64,000 nucleotides of DNA from Viridibacterium sp047600765 (GCA_047600765.1 JASGKF010000002.1:868001-932000), one strand, 5' to 3'. Shown: positions 18,060 to 26,477, counted from the first letter of the stretch. A program made the numbers and translations. The notes: generated by a model not told the origin, from the letters alone.

Positions 18060-20069
18060 TCAGTGCGTCAGCGGCACCACACCCACCTGCGGCATGTGGG
18101 CGAGGCCGATGTCGCGGGCGTGTTCTTCGAAGCCCTTGTTCTTCCAGAAGAAGGCGCCGGGCATCGTGGTCGGGATAACGAGCACGTAGAACAGTGCGCG
18201 GCCGATGACGGCGGTGGTGATCAGTGTGAGGCCAACGAGCACCCAGCCGAGCAGCACTGCGAGGCCGAACTTGCCGGCACCGAGCATGGCGATCAGCAGG
18301 CCGCCAGCCAGCAGCACATTGGCGCCCAGCAGAGCGTTGCGCAGCATGAAGGTCTTGCCGAAGGTGGTCGTCTGCACGTAGTACGAGGCGCCGCCTTCGT
18401 GCTCGGCCTTGCCCATGTCCTTGGCGTGGAACCAGTGGCCGATGCCTTCGATGACCAGGCCTGCGGTGAGCAGCACGCCGAGCACCTTGAGCGTGGCGAT
18501 GTAGCCAGCGCCCGTGGCGATCAGGGTCGGGATCATGACTGCGCCGGCAACCAGCGAACCCAGCGAGAGCGCGCTGCCGCCGAAGGCGGTGCCGACCTGC
18601 CAGTGGTTCCAGAACGGGCGTGCCTTGATGCGGTAGCAGCGGTTCATGTAGTACAGGCCCACGAGGCTCGCCGGGATCGCCAGCCAGGCGAAGACGCGCG
18701 CTGCGGCACCTGCGACGTCGAGGCTGATGAGGCTGGTGATCTCGATGCCGGTGACGTTGGCGAACAGCCCCGCGAACACGCTGTTGGCAGGCAGGCTTGC
18801 TGCGACGTGCATGCTCATCATGGCCATGAAGATCGCGACGCCGAGACCTTCACGACACACGGGCGAGTGACGCAGGTTGTTGAAGCCGCGATAGAAGCGC
18901 ATGGGCTTGCCCAAGTGCATCGTTGACATGAACAGGCCGAAAGCCACCATCACGAAAGCGAGGATGCCCAGCGGTGCGTAGAGCGCCGACTGCGCGAAGC
19001 TCACGAATTCGCTGATGCCCAGTTGCGCACCGATGAAGGGAATCGCGAATGCGCCGATGGAAGCCTGGGCGGACAGCGTGAACAGCACCAGCGGGTTCTC
19101 GCGCGATGACAGACGCTTTACGTTCCAGTGCGCCGTCTTGCCGCGCTTCTGGTCGATGGTCGGGCGATAACGGCCATCTTCGTGCTTGTGATACTTGAGC
19201 GGCATCGAGTCAGTGCGCTTCATCTCGTCCGGCAATTGGCGGATCTGCTGGAAGCGGATGTTGGGGTGCGTGATTTCCGGGGCCGGGAAGCCGGGGATTT
19301 CGACGCGTGCCTGTTCGCGGTTGCCGGGGATGTTTTCAATCACGCCGAAGTCGAGCGCATTGCCGACGCAAGCCGACACGCAGGCGGGCTTGAGGCCGAC
19401 TTCGAGACGGTTGACGCACATGTTGCACTTCGAGACCTGACCCTTGATCGGGTCGAGCTGCGGGGCGTTGTAGGGGCACACCCAGGTGCAGTAGCCGCAG
19501 CCGAAACAGGTCTCGGGGTCTTGCAACACGGCGCCGTATTCGACGTGCTTGGTGTAGGCGCGCGTCGGGCAGCCCTTCAGGCACACCGGATCGTCGCAGT
19601 GATTACAAGCCATGGAGATGTTCATGCGCTTGTAGTCGGGGAAGCTGCCGCCTTCGACGTAGCCGACCGAGCGGAAGGCGAGGTGCGGCGGGTTGTTGTT
19701 CTTCTCGCTGCACGCGGCTTCACAGGCATGGCAACCGATGCAGTTGTCGGCGGTGAAGAAGAAGCCGTGCTGCTTGTTGCGGTTCGGATTCGTACCGACG
19801 GCCGGGTTCTCGTTGATGAACATCGAGCGGCCGACGGGCAGCACGCCTTCGGTGTGCTGGATGAGGTCGATCTTCTGGCCGTAGCGATTGGTGTCGGCGT
19901 GGGTCTTGTCCTGCAGGAAGGCGTAGGGACGCTCTTCGGTTCGGATCTCCCAGATCTTGCGCTCGGCAGTGTTCTTCTTCGAGCCGCAACCACCGCTGCC
20001 GCATTCGGGCTTGCCGCAGCCGCCGCCAGCGTGGTCGGTCTTCTTCTGTTCTGTTTGGGTGTTCAGCAT
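18060..20069 (-). CDS. Fused 4Fe-4S ferredoxin / DmsC-like membrane anchor subunit
   Basis: A 669-residue fusion. After a Cys/Gly-rich N-terminus (GGGCGKPECGSGGCGS) comes a DmsB-like electron-transfer domain (about residues 95-245) with four cysteine clusters: CIGCHACEAAC, CNHCDDPVCLKGC, CFGCGYCTWVC and the CNMC / CVSAC pair. From about residue 330 on there are eight or so hydrophobic segments resembling DmsC/YnfH quinol-oxidising anchors. So it can carry electrons from membrane quinol to the adjacent molybdoenzyme, whose gene ends 16 bases upstream. In DMSO reductase these are two separate subunits. No twin-arginine signal is seen, so the catalytic side is probably cytoplasmic. Confidence 0.85.
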   Translation of the reverse strand: MLNTQTEQKKTDHAGGGCGKPECGSGGCGSKKNTAERKIWEIRTEERPYAFLQDKTHADTNRYGQKIDLIQHTEGVLPVGRSMFINENPAVGTNPNRNKQHGFFFTADNCIGCHACEAACSEKNNNPPHLAFRSVGYVEGGSFPDYKRMNISMACNHCDDPVCLKGCPTRAYTKHVEYGAVLQDPETCFGCGYCTWVCPYNAPQLDPIKGQVSKCNMCVNRLEVGLKPACVSACVGNALDFGVIENIPGNREQARVEIPGFPAPEITHPNIRFQQIRQLPDEMKRTDSMPLKYHKHEDGRYRPTIDQKRGKTAHWNVKRLSSRENPLVLFTLSAQASIGAFAIPFIGAQLGISEFVSFAQSALYAPLGILAFVMVAFGLFMSTMHLGKPMRFYRGFNNLRHSPVCREGLGVAIFMAMMSMHVAASLPANSVFAGLFANVTGIEITSLISLDVAGAAARVFAWLAIPASLVGLYYMNRCYRIKARPFWNHWQVGTAFGGSALSLGSLVAGAVMIPTLIATGAGYIATLKVLGVLLTAGLVIEGIGHWFHAKDMGKAEHEGGASYYVQTTTFGKTFMLRNALLGANVLLAGGLLIAMLGAGKFGLAVLLGWVLVGLTLITTAVIGRALFYVLVIPTTMPGAFFWKNKGFEEHARDIGLAHMPQVGVVPLTH

Positions 20070-20085
20070 TTTGTTTTCCTCTGGC

Positions 20086-22335
20086 TCAGAACGTGCGGCG
20101 TTCGAGGTTGAGACGCGCGGCTTCCTTCTGGTCGATCTTCTCGATGCGTGCGGCGTTCTGCTTGAACGCGGGCTGGCGCGAGTAGGGATCGAGCAGGCCC
20201 AGCGTCAAACGATTGACGCAGTCATGGAAGTGGAAGGGGATGAACAACATGTCGCGGCCCACACGGTGCGTGAGCTGCACCATGACCACGGCATCACCAC
20301 GACGGCTCACCACGCGCACATAGCTCTGGTGCTCGATGCCCAGCGCTTCGGCGGCGTCCGGGTTCATTTCCATGTACGGCGTCGGGCTGAACTTGTTGCA
20401 GTTGCCGATCTTGCCGGTACGGGTACGCGTGTGGAAGTGCTCGACCACGCGGCCGGAGTTGAGCCAGAACGGGTATTCGGCATCCGGGCATTCGTTGTTG
20501 TTCACGAAGCGCACAGGGATCAGCAGTGCGCGGCCATCGGGCCACTGGAACTTGCCGTCGGTGTAGAGGCGCGGATTGCCGATGAAGTCCTGGCGCTGTT
20601 GGTCGACCGCGAAGGGTTTGGCTTCGCCGACCTTCTCTTCGTCGGCCTTGGCTTGCGCTTCCGAGTACGGCCACTGGATGCCACGCGCGGCTTCGATGCG
20701 GTTGTAGGTCATGCCCGAGATGTCCAGCGTGCGGCCTTCGCCGACGGACAGTTCGCGCATTTCGTTGAAGGCGTCTTCCGGCGTTTCGGCGAAGCGGATC
20801 GGGTTGCGATCCTGGAAGCGCTTCGACATTTCCTTGATGATCCAGAAGTCAGGCTTCGAATCGGCGTAGGGCTTGAGCGCGTTGCGCGTGAGGTTCACGC
20901 GACGTTCGGTATTGGTGTGGCAGCCTTCCTTCTCGGCCCACACGGAGGCGGGGAAGTACACGTGCGAGTACTTGTTGGTCTCGACGTCTTCATACACGTC
21001 CTGCACGACGAGGAACTCGAGGTTCTCCATCGCCTTGCGGATGCGCGGCTGGTTGGGCATCGAGGTCATCGGGTTCGTCGCGATCAGCCACAGGCCCTTG
21101 ATCTCGCCAGTCTCGATGGCCGGGAAGATGTCGGTCTGCGTGAGGCCGCGTTTGGCGGGGAAGAAGCTTTCGTCGATACCCCAGTAGTCGGCGATCTTCT
21201 TGCGGTCCTTTTCCTTCTCCAGCAGGCGGTAGCCGGGCAGGCCCGAGCACGACGACCATTCGCGCGTGCCCATGGCATTGCACTGACCCGTGATGGACAG
21301 GCTGGTGCCGCCGGGTTTGCCGATGTTGCCGGTGATGAGGTTGAGGTTGTTGATGTTCACCACGCCGTCCGAGCCGTGCGTGGATTGGTTGATGCCCATG
21401 GTCCAGATGCTCATCGCGGCCGGCGCTTTGGCGTACAGGCGCGCGACGGTGCGGATCATGTCTTCGCTGATGCCGCAGACGTGTTGCGCGGTCTTCGGAT
21501 CGTAGTCGGCAACCAGGGCGCGCAGCTCGTCGATGCCATTGGTGTGCGCCGCGATGTAGTCCTTGTCCTCGAGGCCTTCCTTGAGGATCACGTGCATCAT
21601 CGAGTTTATGAGAACGGTGTCGGTGCCAGGAGTGAGGGGCAGATGGATGTCGGCGAATTGCGCGAGCATGGTCACGCGCGGGTCGACGACGATCAGCGGG
21701 AACTTGCGCTTCTCCAGCGCTTCCTTCAGGCGCCAGTAGATGATGGGGTGTTGCTCCGGCAGGTTGGAGCCGAAGGCCATCAGGCAGTGCGTGTGCTCGA
21801 AGTCCTCGTAGCATCCCGGCGGGCCGTCGGAGCCGAACGAGCGCTTGTAGCCCGACACGGCCGAGGCCATGCACAGCGTGGTGTTGCCGTCGTAATTGTT
21901 GGTGCCGATCTGGCCGCGCACGAGCTTGCCGAGCGAGTAGAACTCTTCAGTCAGCAGCTGGCCGGTGGAGACGACGGCGAAGGAATCGCGGCCGTACTTG
22001 TCCTGGATTTCCTTGATCTTGGCGGCCGTCTTGTCCATCGCCATTTCCCAGCTCGTGGGAGCGAAGGGCATGTGCGCCTTCTCGCGCATCAGCGGCACCT
22101 TGCCACGGCCGGGCGATTCGAAGAGTTCGTGCTCAAGCAGGCCTTTGATGCACAGCTTGCCGCGGTTCACGTCGGCGCCGGCGTGGCCGCGACTGGTGAT
22201 CAGGCGGCCGCCTTCGTCGAGACCGATCTCGATGGCACAGCCCGTCGAGCAATAGTTACAGGTGGTGTACTTCCACTCGGCAACCGTCTTGACGGGGATG
22301 GAAATGGGTTTGCGATTCTTGCGGCCGAATAACAT
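20086..22335 (-). CDS. NasA/NapA-clade molybdopterin oxidoreductase, probable nitrate reductase
   Basis: A 749-residue enzyme with 4Fe-4S ligands C26, C29, C33 and C62, the LCIKG lysine, and the probable Mo ligand C155 in NTTLCMASAVSGYKRSFGSDGPPG, very like NasA and NapA. It has no Tat signal and no C-terminal BFD domain, so unlike the nasA product here it needs an external electron donor; the DmsBC-like fusion encoded 16 bases downstream fits. Substrate is inferred: nitrate is likeliest from the Cys ligand and context, but another oxyanion or a reverse formate-type reaction cannot be excluded. It is the first gene of the minus-strand cluster. Confidence 0.8.
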   Translation of the reverse strand: MLFGRKNRKPISIPVKTVAEWKYTTCNYCSTGCAIEIGLDEGGRLITSRGHAGADVNRGKLCIKGLLEHELFESPGRGKVPLMREKAHMPFAPTSWEMAMDKTAAKIKEIQDKYGRDSFAVVSTGQLLTEEFYSLGKLVRGQIGTNNYDGNTTLCMASAVSGYKRSFGSDGPPGCYEDFEHTHCLMAFGSNLPEQHPIIYWRLKEALEKRKFPLIVVDPRVTMLAQFADIHLPLTPGTDTVLINSMMHVILKEGLEDKDYIAAHTNGIDELRALVADYDPKTAQHVCGISEDMIRTVARLYAKAPAAMSIWTMGINQSTHGSDGVVNINNLNLITGNIGKPGGTSLSITGQCNAMGTREWSSCSGLPGYRLLEKEKDRKKIADYWGIDESFFPAKRGLTQTDIFPAIETGEIKGLWLIATNPMTSMPNQPRIRKAMENLEFLVVQDVYEDVETNKYSHVYFPASVWAEKEGCHTNTERRVNLTRNALKPYADSKPDFWIIKEMSKRFQDRNPIRFAETPEDAFNEMRELSVGEGRTLDISGMTYNRIEAARGIQWPYSEAQAKADEEKVGEAKPFAVDQQRQDFIGNPRLYTDGKFQWPDGRALLIPVRFVNNNECPDAEYPFWLNSGRVVEHFHTRTRTGKIGNCNKFSPTPYMEMNPDAAEALGIEHQSYVRVVSRRGDAVVMVQLTHRVGRDMLFIPFHFHDCVNRLTLGLLDPYSRQPAFKQNAARIEKIDQKEAARLNLERRTF

Positions 22336-22474
22336 GGGTCTTGTCCTGGCGAGGTTGAGGGCTAGGAAATACGCAAAGAGCGGGCGGGGCGCGAGCGGGC
22401 GATTACGCTCGGCTGCCAGCGCAGCGGGACATTCGGTGGGGAGTGGTGGCCTTTTCCATGTCTATCCTCGGGGT

Positions 22475-22489
22475 TTGCCGTTGCGGCAA
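22475..22489 (-). promoter_or_regulatory. TTGCCG-N3-CGGCAA hairpin in the molybdoenzyme leader
   Basis: A 6-bp perfect stem extended by further GC pairs with a bulge, about 140 bases upstream of the gene at 22335. The same core stands before nasA at 17424-17438, which makes a shared regulatory role possible. Confidence 0.4.
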
Positions 22490-22592
22490 CCGGGACAGCG
22501 GGCGCGAACGGCGTTAAGTACCAAGATGCGTTCAGGGCGCGAGTCTTGCCCCGTAGCGGACGCCGTTGCCGCGCTACAGGTGGTCTGTTTGA

Positions 22593-22608
22593 AGCAGGTT
22601 CTGTGCCG
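22593..22608 (-). promoter_or_regulatory. Possible sigma-54 promoter of the molybdoenzyme operon
   Basis: On the minus strand the sequence CGGCAC-N5-CTGCT matches the -24/-12 consensus TGGCAC-N5-TTGCA at GG and GC with exact spacing of ten bases between them. Nitrate-assimilation operons are often NtrC/sigma-54 controlled, which supports the reading. I found no clear NtrC site, so this stays tentative. Confidence 0.4.
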
Positions 22609-22837
22609 AACTTGCAAGCCGTTGTTGTGTAAGGATTTGTGGCCGTTTTTCAGGCCGCCCGGAATGGGGCTGGCGAACCGCATTGGTGCGCGGCCCGGGG
22701 AGCCGCCCCCAGATTGATGCATCGCTCTGGCGCAAGGAGATGGCGTTTTCCTATTGTCATCATTGATCTGGCACGCGCAGTGGCGACACAGAATTCATGC
22801 AGACTTCAGCTTCAACCCGTGGAATGGAGCATCAGCA

Positions 22838-23305
22838 ATGGAAATCGACATCGGCATCAAGAAAACCGACCGCGCGAAGATCGCAGACGGCCTGTCGCGC
22901 CTGCTCGCCGACACCTACACGCTCTACCTCAAGACGCACTACTTCCACTGGAACGTGACAGGGCCGATGTTCAACACCCTGCACCTGATGTTCGAGACGC
23001 AGTACACCGAGCTCTCGCTGGCGGTGGACCTGATCGCCGAACGCATCCGCGCGCTGGGCCACTTCGCGCCCGGCAGCTACTCGCAGTACGCCAAGCTGTC
23101 GTCGATCAAGGAAGCGGACGGCGTGCCCAAGGCCGAGGAGATGATCAAGCAGCTCGTCGAGGGCCAGGAAGCCGTGGTGCGTACGGCGCGCTCCATCTTC
23201 GCAGCTGCCGAGAAGGCTTCGGACGAAGCGACGGCTGACTTGCTCACGCAGCGCATTCAGTTGCATGAGAAGACGGCTTGGATGCTGCGTTCGATGCTGG
23301 AGTGA
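22838..23305 (+). CDS. dps: Dps-family DNA-binding ferritin-like protein
   Basis: A 155-residue Dps protein. The ferroxidase signature is clear: THYFHWNVTGPMFNTLHLMF followed by ETQYTEL and DLIAERIRALG, placing His and Asp/Glu at the dimer interface. Dps dodecamers oxidise iron with peroxide and protect DNA. The ATG at 22838 has a TGGAG 12 bases upstream and the usual N-terminus; earlier in-frame starts give non-family sequence. It is monocistronic, convergent with the SCO1 gene, and separated from it by inverted repeats. Confidence 0.92.
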   Translation: MEIDIGIKKTDRAKIADGLSRLLADTYTLYLKTHYFHWNVTGPMFNTLHLMFETQYTELSLAVDLIAERIRALGHFAPGSYSQYAKLSSIKEADGVPKAEEMIKQLVEGQEAVVRTARSIFAAAEKASDEATADLLTQRIQLHEKTAWMLRSMLE

Positions 23306-23371
23306 ATGCGGCGGCGAGGCTGGTTGACCATCAGGCGCTAGTCATTCAAACCCCTCCCCATCCCGCCCACT

Positions 23372-23499
23372 GTTGGCTTTGCACAGCCAACCGGCTGCAG
23401 AGGCGACGAGCAGTGCTCGTCGAATTCCCTCTTTCGCCCCCTGTCAGGGGAGGGCGATCGAGTGGGCCCGCCATGGTTTGCACCTCCCCTGACAAGGGG
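23372..23499. repeat. Cluster of inverted repeats between dps and the SCO1 gene
   Basis: Three palindromes follow each other: GTTGGCT/AGCCAAC (23372-23391); a 9-bp pair CGACGAGCA/TGCTCGTCG (23404-23422); and a larger pair whose arms CCCCTGTCAGGGGAGG (23438-23453) and its near complement (23483-23499) enclose 29 bases. The last resembles REP-type elements common in proteobacterial intergenic DNA. It lies between convergent genes, where it may also end transcription both ways. Confidence 0.6.
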
Positions 23500-23542
23500 A
23501 GGCCGGGAGGGGTTATGCGCTGGCGCACCTCTCTGCCAAGCC

Positions 23543-24172
23543 TCAATGTGCGTGTGTCGTCGTCGCGCCGGTCGATGCCTGTATCGCCGCCAGCACCGCC
23601 GCATCCGGCTCGATGCTCAGCTTGTCGCTGCTGGCGACCACACGCCCTTGATGATCCAGCACCACGAAGCGCGTGCTGTGGTTGATCTCCTTGCCGACGC
23701 GGCGGTACTTGATGCCCAGAGCGGCGGCGAGTTCGCGCGTGTGGCTTTCGTTGTCACTCACCGCGAAGCGATAGGTGCTCGCCGGTAGCTGATGCAGGCT
23801 GGCGAGCTTCGCGAGTTTTGCGGGCGTGTTGACACCGGGATTGAGGCTGATCAGCAGGGCGCGCAGTTGCGGGCGTTGCGCTGCGGGCGTGGCCTCGACC
23901 GTGCGCTTCACGTTTTCGACGACGATGGGGCAGGCGATCTGGCAGTCTCCGTAGAACATGGTGACCAGCGTGGCGGGGCCGTGCTCGTCGGCGAGCGTGA
24001 AGCGCTTGCCTTGCTGGTCGAGGAGCGGGGCGCGCAGGTTGTGCAGTGAGTCGCTGCTGGGCGCTGCGCGGGCGGCTTCGGCCTGCATCTTCAGCATCTC
24101 GGCATGGTCGTGAGCGAAGGCGCTGGCGCTGGCAAGGCACAGCAGGCTGAGCAGCAGCAAGTTCAGTTTCAT
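23543..24172 (-). CDS. SCO1/SenC family copper chaperone
   Basis: A 209-residue exported thioredoxin-fold protein with a signal peptide (cut near ASAFAH). The copper motif CxxxC is present (YGDCQIACPIV) and the conserved distal histidine is in the INHSTRFVVLD segment. SCO proteins deliver copper to, or keep thiols reduced in, cupredoxin sites such as cytochrome oxidase CuA. Here it is the last gene of the nirK operon, 11 bases after nirV, so a role in loading copper into NirK is likely. The tail is histidine-rich (THAH). The ATG at 24172 is the only start giving a signal peptide. Confidence 0.88.
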   Translation of the reverse strand: MKLNLLLLSLLCLASASAFAHDHAEMLKMQAEAARAAPSSDSLHNLRAPLLDQQGKRFTLADEHGPATLVTMFYGDCQIACPIVVENVKRTVEATPAAQRPQLRALLISLNPGVNTPAKLAKLASLHQLPASTYRFAVSDNESHTRELAAALGIKYRRVGKEINHSTRFVVLDHQGRVVASSDKLSIEPDAAVLAAIQASTGATTTHAH

Positions 24173-24183
24173 GATCCTTCCTT

Positions 24184-24960
24184 TCAATGTGAGCGTGCGC
24201 AGCGAAAGCCCACGCTGGCGATGTTGTCCTTGCCGTCGAGCGCGGCGAGCATCGCGACGCGCATCAGCACGGCGTAGTTCTCGCGGTCGCCCAGCGACAG
24301 GGCCGCAGCACCGCAGGTTTCGAGCAGCTTGCTTTCGCCCTGGTTGCGGCTGTCCACATTCACGAACAGGCCGTTGTAGTCCTCGACCCATTCCCACACC
24401 AGCTTGTGCAGGTTGTGGATGCCATACGCATTGGCTTTGCCTTGCGTGACTGGCGGCAAGCTCATGGCGGCGGGCTTCTCGTACCAGCCGAGAATCTCTT
24501 CGCGCCAGACGGGGTCGCTACGCGCATCACGGCGTGTGGCATCGGCGGCTGCGGCGAACTCCCATTCGTACCAGGTCGGCAGGCGCGCGCCTTCGCTCTG
24601 GCAGTAGGCAGTGGCCGCAAACCAGCTGACTTCGGTGACGGGCGCATCGGCATCCAGCGGCGCGAAGTCAGCGGGCGCTTGCCAGGCCGACAGGTAGCGC
24701 GCATCGGCGAACACCGTAGCGACCTTGTCGCGCTGCCATTGCGGGTGCTTGCGCACGAAGGCGGCGAACTCGCGGTTGGTGACGGGCTGTGTGCGTAGCC
24801 TGAAGGGGGCGACGCGAACGGTGGCGGCATCGGCCGGCAAGGCCGTGCGGAAGACGCCGCCGGGCAAGGCGCGGTAATGCGGTGCCGCTGCCTCGCTCGC
24901 CACGGCTGGCTGCGCGCAGAGGGCGCACAGCAGCAGGGTGGCGAGGCAGCGCGGTGTCAT
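24184..24960 (-). CDS. nirV: NirV-like formylglycine-generating-enzyme family protein
   Basis: A 258-residue exported protein (signal peptide ending near AVAS) of the SUMF1/FGE fold: TQPVTNREFAAFVRKHP, then PVTEVSWFAATAYCQSEGARLPTWYEWEFAA, then NAYGIHNLHKLVWEWVEDY and a C-terminal GFRCA. NirV genes accompany nirK in many denitrifiers; the activity is not established. Two cysteines remain (in LETCGAA and GFRC), which is of interest because catalytic FGEs bind copper with two cysteines, but the spacing here differs. Its ATG overlaps the cytochrome stop. Confidence 0.87.
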   Translation of the reverse strand: MTPRCLATLLLCALCAQPAVASEAAAPHYRALPGGVFRTALPADAATVRVAPFRLRTQPVTNREFAAFVRKHPQWQRDKVATVFADARYLSAWQAPADFAPLDADAPVTEVSWFAATAYCQSEGARLPTWYEWEFAAAADATRRDARSDPVWREEILGWYEKPAAMSLPPVTQGKANAYGIHNLHKLVWEWVEDYNGLFVNVDSRNQGESKLLETCGAAALSLGDRENYAVLMRVAMLAALDGKDNIASVGFRCARSH

Positions 24961-25343
24961 TTTGCGCTCCGCAGTTTCTTCACCTGATCGGCCGTCAGCT
25001 GCGCCTTGTTGCCGTTGAGGTTGTTGTTCAGGTAGTTGATGACGCTGGCCATGTCGGCGTCCGACAGGTCCTGCGGCGGCATTGCCGAGTTGTAGCTCTG
25101 GCCGTTCACCTTCACGGGGCCGGTGAGGCCGTTGGCGAGCAGTTTGACGAGCTGCGCCGGCGTCGCCTTCTTCACGTAGTCCGATTGCTTCACCGGCGGA
25201 AAGGCGCCGGGCAGGCCTTCGCCCGTGGGCAGGTGGCAGGCGGCGCAGACGCGTTCGAAGACGGCCTTGCCGTCGTCTGCGGCGTGGGCGGGCAGGGCTG
25301 CGAGCAGAGCGCTGACGAGCAGGGTGATGTGGAGGGGTTTCAT
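24957..25343 (-). CDS. Cytochrome c, class I, in the nirK operon
   Basis: A 128-residue periplasmic c-type cytochrome: signal peptide (cut after PAHA), one heme motif CAACH, and a probable axial Met in the NSAMPP segment, as in c551/c552 and subunit-type cytochromes. Position between nirK and nirV suggests it delivers electrons to the copper nitrite reductase. It is coupled to nirV by an ATGA overlap and begins 47 bases after nirK. The ATG at 25343 gives the signal peptide at the right place. Confidence 0.88.
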   Translation of the reverse strand: MKPLHITLLVSALLAALPAHAADDGKAVFERVCAACHLPTGEGLPGAFPPVKQSDYVKKATPAQLVKLLANGLTGPVKVNGQSYNSAMPPQDLSDADMASVINYLNNNLNGNKAQLTADQVKKLRSAK

Positions 25344-25390
25344 GGTGGTCTCCGGTGAAGCCGGGCGGGCGTAGCCGCCCGGCTGTTGGG

Positions 25391-26416
25391 TCACTGCAGC
25401 TTGCTCTTGACGCCCGTGCTGTAGATCTCGGGACGTTCTGCGCCCGTCACACTCATGATGCCGACCGCGCCCTTGTTGAAGGCACGAGACAGCGAGTGGT
25501 TGACCAGGGTCAGGTTGCCCGGCACCTTGGGCTGGAACTCGAAGATGGCCGAACCACCTGCCGGCACGAGGGTGGTCTGCACCTGTTCCTGGAAGCGCAG
25601 GCCGCCTTCGAAATACACTTTGTCGAAGATCGCGCCGATGACGTGGAAGCTCGACGTGAGATTCGGGCCGCCGACGCCGAAGTACATGCGCACCTTGTCG
25701 CCGGTGTTGGCGGTCAGTGCGTTCTTGCCGGTGAGTGCACCGTCAGCGCCGTTGAAGAGCACGTAGCTGGGGCGCTCGTCGATGGACTTCTGCATGTCGA
25801 AGGACTGCAGGCCGGGCGCGCGGTAGGCGCCGGGCGTGTAGAAGTCGCCCTGCATCACGTAGTACTCACGGTCGACCGGGGAGAGGCCTTCTTCGGGCTC
25901 GACGAGGATCATGCCGTACATGCCATTGGCCACATGCATGGCCACCGGCGCCGTCGCACAGTGATAGACGTAGAGGCCGGGGTTAAGCGCCTTGAACGTG
26001 AACACCGCCTTGTTGCCCGGTGCGATCAGGGTCTGCGCGGCACCGCCGCCAGGGCCGGTCACCGAGTGCAGGTCGATGTTGTGCGGCAGCTTGTTCTTCG
26101 GCAGGTTCTTGAGGTTGATCTCGACCGTGTCACCGGCACGCACGCGGATCATCTGGCCCGGTACGGTGCCGCTGAAGGTCCAGAACGTATAACGCGCACC
26201 GGGGGCGATCTCGCGCTCGACTTCTTCGACCGTCATGTTGACGACGACCTTCGCAGGCGTCTTGCGCGTGATGGCGGGCGGTACCAGCGGCGGGGCGAGT
26301 ACGGGGGCTTTCTCGACGGGCAGGGTTTCCTGCGCGAGGGTGGCGGAGGTGCCGCAGAGGGCAAGCAGGCTGGCTGCGAGCAGGGCCAGCGTGCGGGGAC
26401 GACGGGTAGTGCGCAT
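25391..26416 (-). CDS. nirK: Copper-containing nitrite reductase NirK
   Basis: A 341-residue two-cupredoxin-domain enzyme that reduces nitrite to nitric oxide in the periplasm. Ligands are all visible: type 1 copper H112, C153, H161 and M166; type 2 copper H117, H152 and H307, in the motifs PHNIDLHSV, YHCATAPVAMHVANGMYG and VNHSL. The active-site Asp is in NID and the second catalytic His in SSFHVIGAIF. The N-terminus has an RR pair before a hydrophobic core, so export by Tat or Sec is possible. An NsrR-type box and an FNR/DNR-type box lie upstream. The chosen ATG at 26416 starts the signal peptide. Confidence 0.95.
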   Translation of the reverse strand: MRTTRRPRTLALLAASLLALCGTSATLAQETLPVEKAPVLAPPLVPPAITRKTPAKVVVNMTVEEVEREIAPGARYTFWTFSGTVPGQMIRVRAGDTVEINLKNLPKNKLPHNIDLHSVTGPGGGAAQTLIAPGNKAVFTFKALNPGLYVYHCATAPVAMHVANGMYGMILVEPEEGLSPVDREYYVMQGDFYTPGAYRAPGLQSFDMQKSIDERPSYVLFNGADGALTGKNALTANTGDKVRMYFGVGGPNLTSSFHVIGAIFDKVYFEGGLRFQEQVQTTLVPAGGSAIFEFQPKVPGNLTLVNHSLSRAFNKGAVGIMSVTGAERPEIYSTGVKSKLQ

Positions 26417-26449
26417 GATGGGTCTCCTTGTTTGAATGTCCGTACATAA

Positions 26450-26472
26450 AAGATGAATTAACAATGCATCTT
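26450..26472 (-). promoter_or_regulatory. NsrR-type operator upstream of nirK
   Basis: AAGATGAA-N7-TGCATCTT, arms of eight bases with one mismatch, within a longer 12-base near-perfect dyad. It matches the NsrR consensus (AAGATGYATTT half-sites) and would overlap the -10 region of a promoter driven by the adjacent FNR/DNR box. The same 8-7-8 geometry recurs before norB and the MIP18 gene. Confidence 0.8.
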
Positions 26473-26477
26473 TTGTG

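Larger units (their letters stand above)
22336..22837. other. Divergent intergenic region between the molybdoenzyme operon and dps
   Basis: About 500 bases with no convincing gene. It contains a possible sigma-54 promoter (22593-22608) and at least two hairpins on the molybdoenzyme side, giving that operon a leader of roughly 250 bases if the promoter is real. The last 100 bases before dps show no promoter that I would defend. Confidence 0.6.

Noticed and set aside
19957..22332. A 791-codon plus-strand frame opposite the molybdoenzyme
   Set aside because: Antisense of a conserved enzyme, rich in Ala/Val/Arg/His with no motif; a shadow of GC-rich coding DNA.
22775..22800. A second -24/-12-like site before dps
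   Set aside because: GG and GC are 11 rather than 10 bases apart, so the spacing is wrong.
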